A stretch of 16,561 nt of DNA from Pleurotus ostreatus/Saccharomyces cerevisiae fusant (GCA_024196135.1 JAMQCK010000754.1:1-16561), one strand, 5' to 3'; shown: positions 1 through 10,542, counted from the first letter of the stretch. The notes: a model not told the origin generated them from the sequence alone. Program-made: numbers and translations.

Positions 1-2
1 TA

Positions 3-603
3 TCTCCCCGATTCTCATACGCCACAGGTTCGCTGTTGTATCAGTCGCACCGGGCTGACCCGATGGGCGACGGGAGCGCCAGCCGCTTCGACTCGAAGGG
101 GAAGGGTCGCGCGCACCATAACGGTGACTTGCTAGCGCTTGACCTCGATGCTGCCGAGGAGGGCTTGGGTGGTCACAATGGTGGTGCCTTCCAGCAGATG
201 CAGCTTGTCGAGCAGCAGGTGCGTACCTCGTATTCGACCTGTGAGAAACACTATAACGAGTTTTGCAGGACTCGTACATCCAGCAACGGTCGACCGCGAT
301 AGAATCTATCGAGTCGACTATCGCTGAGCTTGGCCAGATCTTCACCCAATTGGCCACTATGGTCGCCGAGCAGCGGGAAACGGTGCAGCGCATCGACGCC
401 GACACGATGGATATTGCAAGCAATGTCAGCGGCGCGCAACGAGAGCTGCTCAAATACTATGCGAGCATATCGAGCAACCGCTGGCTCATGCTGAAGATCT
501 TCGGTGTCCTGATCGTCTTCGTACGTCTCGCATCCCTGCTTATGCGCCCCGACACCAGACTAACGTGCCCTCGTAGTTCCTGCTCTTCATTCTCGTGACA
601 TAG
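3..603 (+). CDS. SED5: Sed5/syntaxin-5 Golgi Qa-SNARE (3' part, 5' end outside window)
   Basis: C-terminal part of a Qa-SNARE that drives ER-to-Golgi and intra-Golgi membrane fusion on the cis-Golgi. Exons are 3-218 (5' partial), 269-520 and 577-603, with introns of 50 and 56 bp, both phase 0. The first exon gives a low-complexity linker ending in MQLVEQQ. The second holds the SNARE motif (DSYIQQRSTAIESIES through ELGQIFTQLATMVAEQ to QRIDAD), including the zero-layer glutamine in the segment MVAEQRE. It then runs into a tail anchor, SNRWLMLKIFGVLIVF, finished by exon 3 (FLLFILVT, stop). RWLM followed by a hydrophobic tail is typical of Sed5/syntaxin 5. The N-terminal Habc domain must lie upstream of base 1. 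It is convergent with the Nop6-like gene, with 176 bp between the stops. Whether positions 3-27 are exon or the end of another intron (an AG lies at 26-27) cannot be decided here. Confidence 0.92.
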
Positions 604-779
604 CAGCTGGACCTGCGACCCCTACTACCCACCTCCCGCGATACCTACCTTCACGGACGGACTACTTTATCACTTATGCACATTATGCGCGTGTTGCATG
701 CATGCCTAGCCTAATGGTATCCATCTTTTAGCTCATGAACTCATGAAGGTCGTACCTCTACACTACGGGTATCGTGCGC

Positions 780-1936
780 TCAGCCGATGGGTATGGCGTT
801 CATGCCGGTGCTGAAGGCCTTCGAGCGCTTCTTCCCTCTGATGTGCTTCTTACCGCCGCGGTGGGTAGTGTCGTCGTCAGCATCGGGCACTGACCAGGTG
901 CGCTTCTTCAAGGGCGCCTGCTCCAGGCCGGATGTGGCGGAATAGCGCTGAGGGCGTTCTGGTATGGCTCCGTCGTTGCTCTTCGCGGCTTTCTTGTCCT
1001 ATGTAATGGTCAGTCACACACACAAGGTCATGGCGAGAGCATACGCACCCTGCGAGTCAACATCTCCTTATTTCTCTGCTTGAGCTTGTTGAGTCTAGCC
1101 TCGCTCTTGCCGCCACCACCAGCGGTAAGCTCGACATTGATCAGTCGCCCCTCGAGCTCGGATTGGTGTAGCTTGAGGGCTTGCTGCAGCGCGGTCTTGT
1201 TCTGGAACTCGAGGAAGGCGCATCCTTTTGACTTCGTGGGCGCGGCGCCGGGTTTTGTGGTTTTGGGGGTGAGCAAACGGATTTCGGGAGGGGGTTCTGC
1301 GGGTGATCGTGAGGACAGCACGCGAGAAAGTACTGCTTTGCACGCACCACAAGCGGAGAAGTGTCTTTGTATTGCTTCCTTGCTCGTGCTGAACTTGAGA
1401 TTGCCTGCAGCGAGCGTAAGAAGATGTGGGAGAAGGGGAAAGTACCAGTACGCACCAACGAACAAGATCAGCCTCTGCTTCACCTTCTTCTCCGGATGTG
1501 CGGACTCTTCCTTGTCCCCATCCACCACATCGTCCTCCCGCTTCCGCTTCTTGCTTTTGGGAGCAGCAGCAGCGGCACCCCCCTCCGCGCCCTCCCCCTC
1601 CGCCCGCTTCTTCCCCTTCCCCTTCCCCTTCTTCGTCTTCCCTGCGCCAGCGCTCTCAGCCGCCACCTCGCGATCTGCAGCTTCACCCGCATCCGCCGGC
1701 GCCACGGCAGCCGGTTCACCAGGTTCCTTGCCCCCCTTTCCAGCATCCGCACCGCGCTTGCTAGCGCGATCCTTAGAAGGGCCGGGCTGGGCATGTTCTT
1801 CGGCGGCTTGCTCTTCGATGTCGTCTTCGGGGACGTCAAGCTGCTCGGGGCGTCCCTTGTCGCCCCTCTTCTTGCGGTCGCGGAAGGCGAGGGCCTTCTT
1901 TTGCTTCTTGCTGAGCTTGGTGTCGGTGGGACTCAT
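780..1936 (-). CDS. NOP6: Nop6-like nucleolar RNA-binding protein (RRM)
   Basis: Exons on the minus strand are 1936-1456, 1404-1049 and 998-780, with introns of 51 and 50 bp, giving 351 aa. The N-terminus (1-155) is charged and low in complexity, with many Lys/Glu/Ala, a KGKGKGKK run and KKRKRE that suit nuclear or nucleolar targeting. An RRM follows at about 157-255: RNP2 is LFVGNL (158-163, spanning the first splice junction, which confirms it) and RNP1 is KGCAFLEF (220-227). A basic tail ends with GGKKHIRGKKRSKAFSTG and MNAIPIG, matching the C-terminus I recall for fungal Nop6 proteins. In yeast, Nop6 acts in small-ribosomal-subunit (18S) processing; transferring that role is inference. 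The ATG at 1936 is chosen because MSPTDTKLSKKQKKALAFRDRKK is a typical start; the frame stays open upstream to 2164 but without conserved content. Strong strand bias produces a long antisense open frame over it. Confidence 0.85.
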
Positions 1937-2413
1937 CGCGGGAGGTGAAGGGGTGGGTGAGTAGTGATCGAGAGGCAGGCGGCGATTCTGATGGACGATC
2001 GGTGCCACAAAACGCAGCACGTGGGGTGGACCTACAAGTCTGATCCGAATCGCGGTCCTCAAGGTTCTACTTACCTTGCCACTGCGTGCCAGGGATAAAT
2101 CGTGTACTTTGCAACGGAACTGAGCTACTGAGGGACTACTGAGGTAAGTTAGGAATGGACACAAATTATCGATATCCTAGTCAACCAAAAGCATATCGCC
2201 AGCTATCTCTTGTTGGTCAGGTATGCTCCTTATATATAAATCTTCAGCAAGGACCTGTGCTCATCGCAGCGTATGAACGCATAACACATTTTCTGGAAGG
2301 CAAGCTTGTAGAGCCACTGATCGTACTCGGAACCGTACCTCCTCGCATCGTCCCAGTCGATCACATGGCAGTGCCCTAGCGTAGAAATACTTGTTCAATA
2401 CATGCAGAACGTA
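1937..2413. other. Intergenic stretch: NOP6 upstream region and kinase-like 3' flank
   Basis: This 477-bp stretch lies between the start of the Nop6-like gene and the stop of the kinase-like gene, both on the minus strand. The half next to 1936 should carry the NOP6 promoter; I see no clear TATA box for it. A run at 2231-2240 (tatatataaa) is AT-rich. Bases 2230-2394 hold an open frame on the minus strand that looks like a kinase remnant and is listed separately. Confidence 0.5.
2230..2394 (-). pseudogene. Possible kinase-like gene relic
   Basis: On the minus strand, 54 codons are open between an in-frame TGA (2397-2395) and a TAA (2232-2230), with no ATG near the beginning. The translation contains GHCHVIDWDDARRYG followed by SEYDQWLYKLAFQKM. 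VIDWDDA resembles the magnesium-binding (DFG-like) segment of divergent fungal kinase-like proteins, and the adjacent upstream gene carries VLVDWSS at the equivalent place. The frame differs from that of the neighbouring gene's last exon. It could be a decayed paralog, an unrecognised exon, or chance. No catalytic HxD loop is visible upstream in the same frame. Confidence 0.3.
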
Positions 2414-3440
2414 CTACGAGTGGTCACCGACCAAGTTAGGGTAGACCCTCCTAAAGATATCAGGATAGTGGATCCTAATACTTTCACACAGTTGCGCTTG
2501 ATGTGTTTCGCAGAGTATGAAGGCGACTGCCAGATCCACCACATCATTGCCGACGTATAACTCCTTGCTGAAGACGTTTTCGCTTGACCAGTCGACAAGG
2601 ACAGCGATATTGTTGCCTTCAGGCACTAAAATGTTGGGCTCGCGCACATCACAATGGAACGTGTCGCGCTGATGGGCAAAGTTGAGGGTCCGCAAGGCAG
2701 ACTCGAACTGTCAGGATGATTAGGCAACATTTCGGGTAGTTTGGGGAAAGGGTATTCACTAGGGCAAAATACTGTGCATAGTCTCTGTATATGGCGGTTC
2801 CGACGGCAGAGTCCACATCTTCCTGAACAGCCTTCAGTGTAGGCGCTTTGATGTGCTCCAGCGCTAGGATGCTTCCTTCTTCCATCCACGGCACGAGCAC
2901 CTGAATACAGTCAACACCGACGTGGATTGACAGAGCAGAGCGGCTCACCTGATGCTCGCCCAAGAAATACGGTAGCGTGCCGCTCTGGAGGTCTGCGAGG
3001 GCCATATAAGAGGCGACCTCTCTTTCAACAAGCTGAGCAGGGGATGAATATGCGCCGCACCGCATTAACCCCTCGGTCAAACCTGGATCAGGGTAGTGCA
3101 GTAGATTCGGGATCACGAATTTGGATACTACTTCGACAGTAACCTGAGAGTCTTCATCGAGGGCAGTGGCGACCCAGACCTGCGAACGGAGATCGAAGCC
3201 TTCTTTCAAGGGTCTGGTTAGAGTGTACACCACAGGTTTCCCGTGGGGCAAGCTAGGGACGTGGCGGGCCCTTTCGACGAGCTGCACTGAGCGCGTGGGC
3301 GGCTGAGGCAGCGCAAGCACGAACGTTGTGCATGCGGCAAGAGGACGCTCGCGGGAGGCCTGGCGAAGGTAGCTCTTCCTGGAACGGTATTCGTGGATGG
3401 AGTCCTCGTTTCCAGGAGTGAAAGGCGGGAGTGCCACCAT
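2414..3440 (-). CDS. Divergent protein-kinase-fold protein
   Basis: Exons are 3440-2949, 2900-2760 and 2707-2414, with introns of 48 and 52 bp, both phase 0, giving 308 aa. Kinase-fold landmarks appear in order: a beta-3-like lysine in VEVVSKFVIP (K107), a helix-C-like glutamate in QLVEREVASY (E139 or E141), a hinge-like LVPWMEEGSI (166-175), a catalytic loop HCDVREPNIL (H229, D231, N236) and a metal-binding AVLVDWS (D250). The glycine-rich loop is not recognisable. The C-lobe after D250 is only about 58 residues, much shorter than in canonical kinases. This fits the divergent kinase-like or phosphotransferase-like proteins that are expanded in Agaricomycetes. Substrate and activity are unknown; it may be a small-molecule kinase or a pseudokinase. 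The ATG at 3440 is the first in frame. It lies in tandem downstream of REV1, with 219 bp between REV1's stop and this start. Confidence 0.7.
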
Positions 3441-3659
3441 CTTGTCCGTTGGTCGGTCTGGTCGGACGATGATGGAAGGAGCAAAGCTGAAGTGCTCTCA
3501 AGGTCGTGCGCAAACATAAGTGCACAGCGTGTTGTACACGACCCCAGCGTGCCACGAGGCCGTGCTTGGCTAGCGTTCTGTCAGGACGTGCACAGGCTCA
3601 AAACGTAAAGGGAGGAAGACTCACTGAGCCGCCGCTGGCATGAATCGCCGACTTGATCT

Positions 3660-6600
3660 TCAACGCAACGATAACGAGCCCCCAAATCGCTTCCTTGCAG
3701 CCTGATCCATCTCGCCCTTGACGCTACGAAAGACGGCCCACCAGGCTCTGCCAGCCTTGCACTTCGCAGTCTCGAGCCCGTCATCATCTTCGTGGCGCTC
3801 GCAATGCTCCCATTGTCGCCTGAGCAGTACCAGCCACCACTTCATCACCGCGACCGCCGTCTCGAGGCCCTCGTCGCCGACGACCGTGCTATCCAAGCAT
3901 TGCAGTAGGTATTTACGGAACAACTCCGCATCTTTCTCCTTCGGAGGCCAGTGACGATAGCCTACAACCCAGCGTTCGAGCAGGCCCTGCACCTCGTCCA
4001 CGTCCGTGAAAATGAGCTTGTCGGAGCGGCCCTTTATCTGATGCTTGAGTGACGCAGGTTCGAGGAGATGAGCCTGCGGTGGCGGCGCGTACACCTGCGT
4101 AGAGGCAGACCGCGTCGCTCGACGTCGAGGCTTGAGCACCTTGCGCGGCGGCTCGGGAAGATTGTCAATCTCGGTACCGCTCTTGGCGAGCCGCGCGCGA
4201 AGTAGTTGCTCGCGTTTCACTTTTGGCGGCAGTAGGGCGAAAATTGTGGGGTCGATCTCCAACTTTTCGAGCTCGGCGACGCTGACCTTGCCAGGTCCGC
4301 CTCGGCCAGGTGCGAATATGCTCTTTCTAGGCGAGACGCTGGGTCGAGTGGTACGTGGCGCAAGCTGGTGGGTGATGCGCGCGAAGTTGGTGACCTTGCC
4401 GTTCGGCCTGTTGGGGAACAGAGAGACGGGCGTTCGGGCGCGCGGCCGTCCGAGCTGAGGCGGCTCAGGAGCGAGGACTGCGGGAGATGCGGATCGCCGC
4501 TTGTATTCGCCAGTAAGCTCGTCACGGATTTGGGTAGGAAGCGCCTGGAGAACGTTCTTGTCGACTTGTGAGAAGCGAGGCAGATCGAGCAGAGTCGCTG
4601 GGGCAGATTCGGGCTTCTTCGACGGGCCAGCCGTGCCTTCATTGGGCACCTCTTGGTCAATACGTTCTTTGTCGGCGACCCGGTCTACCTTGTTGCCACC
4701 CTCGACGGTCGCGAAGTTGAGCCTTGATTGGCCTGGCTCCGCATTGTCAGTTTCATTGAGTGACTGCAGCTTCTGTATCTGGATGCCAATCCCGCGCAGT
4801 TCCTTCGCGTCAAAATGAAATGACTCTAGGATACGCCAGGCGTGCTCGCCGATGACCTCCGCATCACTAGTAGCACGACCGTTGCGACCAGCCAGGGCGG
4901 CCTGCTTGTTGAACACGTCGCAGGGTCCATGCCCGAGGAACTGAGCGATGCGTAAGCTCAGTTAAAGTTTACTCAAGACTTTGCATGAGGAGACATACCT
5001 TCGAAGGTTCCACCGGTGCCGTGGGGTCTCGCTTCATGATTTTAAGCGTGATCGACCGCCCAATGACGCCCTCTTGCTCGAGTCTGCGCGATACCTCCCG
5101 TGCAAGCCTGAAGATGAACGTGCGTGCTTCCTCGTCGTTCTCCAAGCGGATGCCGTACTGACCACTCATGTGAGTTCACTTGCGAAAATTCTAGAGGGGA
5201 CACTCACGTTAATCTCCGCGCTCACAGACTTGCGCTTCTTGTCGCTCTCAAGCCGCCGCTCGTCGATGCCCCGGATGGCGTTGTATAGTGTCTCTCCGGT
5301 TGAGCGTCCCAGTGTGTCGATTAGCAAGCCCTTTGACTTGCGTGCGAGGTCGCTGAGCCGCGACGACCCTAGCTTCTCCTGCACTTTCTTGCGCGCCGAC
5401 CATCCGAAGCCATGGAGGTCCGCGATATCCAACTCGGACATGAGCTCGGGGACGTCTTCTGGAAATACATGATAGGAGCCAGCTGGCTTAGCTCGTCGTG
5501 TTGCAAGGCGGGCGAGAAGGATGTTGTGCGCGATACCGATGCTGACTGACGGTGAGTGAGTACAGACAATGCGGCAAGCCCGGACAGATAGACACACCCT
5601 CGCATCCAGTTGCGCTTCTGACTTGCGAACGGATGGACTCCGCGAGGTCCTTCGCGGGGTCGGATCCCGGGAGGGCATCAGTGCGTAGCTGGTGGACCGT
5701 CGAAGAGACGTCGATGAGTGCCTCATCAACGGATACAGCTTGAAGGTCGTCCGCGTGCGACATGAGAATCGTGTAGAACTTGAGCGAGAACTCCTTATAT
5801 CTGGACGCCAGTCAGGACATAACAAAGGAACGTTGTCGTCGCCAACGAACCTCTCGAACTCGTACGGTATGGTCCGGACAGTAGGACATAGTGTGCGCGC
5901 CTGCTGCAGACTGGTGTATTACCGTCAGTCATTGGCATTGAACAACGAGCTGGTTGCCCACCTCATACCGTTCTTGATGCCAAACTTGCGAGCCTCGTAG
6001 CTGGCGCTCGCTATTTCACTGGTACTCGAGTTCCCGCCATCCTGAGAGTGGCAGACAACGACCGGTTTGCCTCGTAGCTCAGGTCGGCCAATAAGGCCTG
6101 CAGCGACGAAGAAGGAGTCGAAGTCGCAATGCATGATAACGCGGTCTACAGGTACTTCACGCGCTTTGCCTTTGCCTTTCTTCGAGGGCGAGCGCAGCAC
6201 AAATCCAGCAGCGCGCATACTGTATTGGAGCGGGTCGGCCCCGTCTTCGTCGCCGGAAACCTTCTTTGCTGCAGCGTCGCCCTCCGTACGGGTAGTAGCT
6301 GCATCACCCTCGCCCTCACCATCGGCATCGGCGAGGTCCTCGGCGCGTGCCTGCGCTTCCTGCACAAGCCGCTTCAGCTCCGCCTTCCACGTCGACAGAT
6401 GATGCAGGCGCGAATTCTTGTAATACCCATCGATGAAGTCGGACGCGGCCGACGTATGCGCCTTGCGCCACTCCGGGTCCGCCATTGCGCGCTGTGCATG
6501 CAGGTTGGATGACCAACGCGCGTACGCCGGTGCATCGTCGATTACCCTCGGTTTCACGGGGTCCGTCGATTCAGGCTTGTACTTGTCCGCGTCTGGGACG

Positions 6601-7481
6601 GAAGGCCCTGCCTCGGGCTGCTCCGAGGGCGGTGGGTCAACGAAGATGGCCGGCACTGCAGGCGCTTCCGTAGGCGAGGGCTTGGGCGTCGACTTGGGAC
6701 GTGTGGACGCGAAGCCGTTATGTAAGGTGCGCTGGGCGATGGTGGCGCCCTGCGACTGCTCCGGGCGCTGGTGAGGGACATACATGTAATCCCGCCATGG
6801 GAGTACGGTTCCTGCTTTCGCGCTCTCCACGAGCCACTCTGGCCGGACGACCTTCATGTGCTTGAATTCCGCTATCTTAGCGGGGGTAAGCGAGTTCGTA
6901 ATGATGTGCGTTCTGTCATACGTGTGGTCAGCAATGCTCGATGTCTCGAGAAGAAGTACCTACACGATAGCCTTCTTATCCAGGTACGGCTGGAAGACGC
7001 CGCCGTGCTGCACAATGAGCTTACGCAGATCTTGAACCGAGGGCTGTGTCCACCCGTTGATCTATGGGATAGTGATATTGAGTAGATGCACCCTCTGCAG
7101 GTCTTCCCAAGTCTGACTTACATATATGGCCAGATCCTTGAATATCTTGGGGGCTTCTGAATCAAACTCTGCGTTCTGTATCTGGAGCTTGGCACGCTTG
7201 CGACGCATGTAGTCTCCAAAGCCGTCAAACTTGGAGGGCGCATAAGTGTCATCGTCGTCATTTGTGACTACTTGAGAGTCCTCAGGCTCAGAGTCGGTAC
7301 GAGGCCGCTTCAAGGGGTTCGCAGTCGCAGGTGGCGCGCTTGAAGGGGCCTTAGGGGCCTCATACCCCGGATCACCCGGCAGAATCGCTGTTCTCAGAGC
7401 TTCTAGAAAGACAGAGTCGTCCTCGAAGTAGTCGGACGACTGGGTGCCGTCTGGCTGCAAGGGTTTCGGGGAGGGAGACAT
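3660..7481 (-). CDS. REV1: DNA repair protein REV1 (Y-family deoxycytidyl transferase)
   Basis: Eight exons on the minus strand: 7481-7122, 7061-6964, 6912-5962, 5910-5851, 5800-5598, 5545-5208, 5157-4999 and 4940-3660, with introns of 50-60 bp; all phases agree, giving 1149 aa. Rev1 inserts dCMP opposite abasic sites and damaged G and scaffolds polymerase zeta in translesion synthesis. Domains: BRCT about 97-200 (IYINGWTQPS, KVVRPEWLVES); N-digit SRLHHLSTWK at 320-329, whose R321 matches the arginine that pairs with incoming dCTP in the family; palm motif HCDFDSFF (D416, F417, D418); SYEARKFGIKNGM (457-469); VSVDEALIDV (D515, E516); thumb and little finger in exons 6-8. Two ubiquitin-binding motifs follow: NVLQALPTQIRDEL (about 849-866) and DPTIFALLPPKVKREQL (about 952-969). 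The C-terminal Rev7/polymerase-binding domain runs from about 1030 to the end. No key residue is missing. The start at 7481 gives MSPSPKPLQPDG; the longer open frame upstream has no ATG. Confidence 0.95.
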
Positions 7482-8245
7482 GCATGAGTTGGATGATGGC
7501 CGTCCGTAATCAAGCTTGTTTGGGCGTGTTGTGTGATGCGTCACGACGTGACGGTTGATTTAGGAGGCACGTGGTGAACACCTTGCTTGCTTCGAACCGC
7601 GACCAGCAGCTCTGTATCAGCCTAGTCTATCCGCCACGGCGCAGGGCGCAGCTGGAAACAACCCCTCGCTTTAGAGTGAGACATTTTAGTGCTACTTTGC
7701 CTGTCAAACTCTACCTTCACCTCGTGCAACTCGCCCGTCTACCTGCTTGGATACGCCCATCGTCTCGGAGTTGCTGAACCTGCCATCACTCTCAAACGAC
7801 ACGCATTGCCTTGGGTGTCTTATCTGCAGGCGTGCGCAGCGACTCAAACTTATGTGGATAGGATTTATCTGGTGCTGTAGATCGTAGGCGCTTGGTAAAT
7901 ATTTGTTTCGTAGTATCGTCGTGCAATTGTACGAAGAGCCAGAGTTCGATGAAGATTACTCGCAAAATCGTGAGGCAGCAACTTGCTTTGTCGACGTTGT
8001 CACTGTCGGTCCCCTTGTTCATAGACAATGTTCTGAAGGGTTCATTATGCGGGAGGATGTACAAGGCTACATACCTTGCCCAAGGCATGGCGTGCAATGC
8101 CTGCCGGAGTGGACTGTATGTAGCAGAGACGTAGCCGTCGTCAGTAAACAACGGAACTTTGAGAGGTTTGTCGTGAACAATGAATACGTCTCGAGCGCTT
8201 GCGGGAACAATGGGCCCGGAGGAACGGCCCGCGATCGGGCGCATA
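7482..8245. other. Intergenic spacer between divergent REV1 and unknown-protein genes
   Basis: This 764-bp spacer holds the REV1 upstream region and probably that of the + strand gene starting near 8246. Near REV1 it contains a palindrome (7539-7553) and a CACGTG E-box (7568-7573). Open frames overlap on both strands in the right half: 150 codons on minus (8244-7792, starting with ATG) and 122 codons on plus (7903-8271, no ATG). The minus frame has a good donor-like gtatgt near 8080, so an intron-containing small gene is possible, but its product shows no recognisable motif. I do not call either. No tRNA fold is found. Confidence 0.5.
7539..7553. promoter_or_regulatory. Palindromic CRE/bZIP-like element upstream of REV1
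   Basis: CGTCACG and CGTGACG form perfect 7-bp arms around a single A, 58-72 bp upstream of the REV1 start codon. The left arm also overlaps GTGATGCGTCAC, a second imperfect palindrome, so GTGAC/GTCAC half-sites are stacked. TGACG half-sites are typical of bZIP (CRE/ATF) factors. Regulation of REV1 through it is inference. Confidence 0.4.
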
Positions 8246-10542
8246 ATGGGACACGAGGAAGGCTGCCTTGAGGCTTGTCATTTACCGTCAAGACGTGTCC
8301 CGAGCGTAGCCGCAGTGCGTGCATGCTCCAATCGCTTCTGAAATGTCCTGACTGACCGCGATAATCGCCGGCTGCAGCACCCTAGCCGACGCAATCGCCG
8401 CTGCCCACGCTCCTGCCAGCCCGCTGCAGCATTTGAATCACTCAAAAGGTACTCTCCCCGCGCTCTCCCCCACCGCAGGTCGAAGACTGACCTGCACGCC
8501 ACGACGTCCCTCCAGCAGCCCAAGCTCCTTCAGTCGAGACTCGCGAGGCGCCTCCGCGGCTCCCTGCTAGGCTCGGCCTTCGTCCGCTCGTCCCGCGCCC
8601 TCGTCCGCCGCGACCGCGCGCATACGGAAACAGAAGCCACCGACGATTTCCAGCTCGTCGATCGCGAGGATCCGCCCACCCCGCAAGATCCCCCGCGCCG
8701 CTCGGTCCAGTCCTCCCGCACATCATTCACCGTCAATCTTACCCAGGTCGAGGAACACAATCCGCCGATCGAGCAACCGCGCCCGCGGTCCCTACTAGCA
8801 CGTATCAAGACCCGGCTTAGCCGTTCATACAGCTGCCGGCGCAAACCTCAGTCCGTAGTCCTCGAGTTCCCTGCTCCGCCCACCCATCTTCCCGAACAAC
8901 CCCCACGTCTTCCCGCTATCTTACCAGCGAAGAAGACCAGCACCCATCACAGTGATCGCAGTGTTCACGCCACACCATCTGAAGCCCACTCCGAGCATCA
9001 GTCGCCTGAACCTCAGTCAGTACGCGAGGTCGATCGTCCCGCAACTTCGGACGAACCTGAATCTAGCCACCCGGACGACTTTGAGCGCGTCGATCCCGCC
9101 AGTCTCACAGCATCCCCGTCCTTCCCTTTCATCTTCAGCATCTCTCGAACCTCGTCGAGAGCATCCTTCATCCCGGCATCCCCATCTTGGTTGAGCAGGA
9201 ACGTCCTTATCCGCCGTTCGTCCTCTCAAACAACCGTATCGCGCGACGTACCGGAATCGCGACCCGTAAATCCAACACCACCTTCAACTCCATCAACACC
9301 CGGCACTCCAGGAAGTCCGCCGCTTCCTATTCCACCGAAGCTCATTGTCACCTCACACGAGGACTCGCCGCCGCTTTCTCCCCTCGACCTTACCCGCGAG
9401 GAATTCATCACACCCCGCGAATCATTCCTCTGCAGGTCTGATTCGTACCGACGCTCGTCCCAGTCCCTCACTCCCCGCGTCTCCCGGGCCTCACTCCACA
9501 TTCACCGCCTTTCCTGGCGTAACTCGTACTGCGAGCGTACCGGGACCGTCCACTCTGAGCTCCTGCTGCGAACCGTAAGTCGTGATCCCGGTCATGCCCT
9601 TATCACGGGACGCATCTGATGCCTTTACCAGGACGTTCCCTCGAGCCACGAGGACTCCACGCCTTCTCCCACCAGCGACCTCACCGCGACCTCCCCCACC
9701 GTCGCCGACACACCCGAGACCCCCGCACGCTACATCCAGCACCGCGTCTACTTCCCGACACCCGACCCCAACGCGGACGACAGCCCGCCGCATATCACGC
9801 TCTCGCCGGATCTGTGGAACGCATACGTGACGATCCTATCTGAGACCCGACAGAACTCGCCTTTGCTCCAGCCACAGCGCACGATGGATTTCACGGGCAG
9901 TAAACGGAATGATGTCGTCGATATTGGCGGCGACTTTGATTATTCTGGGATGAAGTGGTTCCAGGATGCGCCCCCGAGAGAGGTGAGTAAGGCTCGTGGC
10001 TGGGGTTCGATCGAGAGTTCTGATCATTGCGATGTTAGGCGCCGCCGCCACCGCAAGCGATGTACAACCCCTCACCAGCTGTTGTCGAGCAGAACGAAGC
10101 CTTCGAGTTCGCTCTGCGATCAGCACCGAATGTACTTTATGCAAGATATAAGCAGTATGGCCAGGTGTGTACATCAAGGCGCCTCTATCAATCGCACCAC
10201 TGACAATGAAGTACAGCTCGGCGTCCTCGCATGGTGTTCTGAGTTCTCAGAGCTCATCGACGCGCTGAAAGAGCTTGGCTTCCAAGGAAACATGTTCGTC
10301 GCAACACGCTCACAAGCACTACGAACATGCGAAGAGATCATGCGACTGAAGCTCGATATCGAGATGCAGATCATCGTCATGTACTTGTCAAGCCAGGTGC
10401 GTCTCTCTGTATGTTCCCCCTTCCCCCTTGGGTTGACGCCCTTCAATAGGTCGCGCGACTACGTCGATTCTTAGACAGCGAGGGACAGTGGAACGACTAC
10501 CCTATACCACAATTCCCTCTCGAGCCCAGGCAGTACACATAG
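8246..10542 (+). CDS. Uncharacterised Ser/Pro/Arg-rich protein with ordered C-terminal domain
   Basis: Proposed exons are 8246-8314, 8378-9574, 9632-9982, 10039-10164, 10217-10396 and 10450-10542; every intron (52-63 bp) is phase 0 and the product is 671 aa. I do not recognise the family by name. Residues 1 to about 500 are rich in Ser, Pro and Arg with many SP, TP and RSS motifs (for example NPTPPSTPSTPGTPGSP), so probably disordered and phosphorylated. After MKWFQDAPPRE and a polyproline stretch (PPPPQAMYNPSP), residues about 555-660 look folded and helical: FALRSAPNVLYARYKQYGQ, LGVLAWCSEFSELIDALKEL, MRLKLDIEMQIIVMYLSSQV, ARLRRFLDSEGQWNDYP. No signal peptide or membrane span is seen. The last four introns join conserved-looking sequence and are firm. 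The first exon is weaker: the 1197-nt second exon has no internal ATG start, and 8246 is the best upstream ATG that splices in frame (donor gtgcgt at 8315, acceptor ctgcag at 8377). Confidence 0.7.

Noticed and set aside
732..747. Tandem CTCATGAA repeat between SED5 and NOP6
   Set aside because: Two 8-bp copies in a short convergent spacer are easily due to chance, and no function is suggested by context.
1080..1964. 294-codon open frame on the plus strand over the Nop6-like gene
   Set aside because: It is antisense to a clear RRM gene. Its Ser/Pro/Leu-rich product follows from the Lys/Glu/Ala-rich low-complexity codons on the other strand, and it shows no motif.
2155..2379. 74-codon plus-strand open frame in the NOP6-kinase spacer
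   Set aside because: It has no motif or splice context; the opposite strand carries the more protein-like kinase remnant.
7560..7620. Possible minus-strand tRNA suggested by ggttcgaagc
   Set aside because: The T-loop-like string has no complementary 5-bp stem on either side, and no anticodon or acceptor stem can be drawn.
8450..8480. GT...AG pair (gtactc to cgcag) as an intron in the unknown-protein gene
   Set aside because: Only 31 nt, far below the 48-69 nt seen for other introns here, and the frame is open through it.
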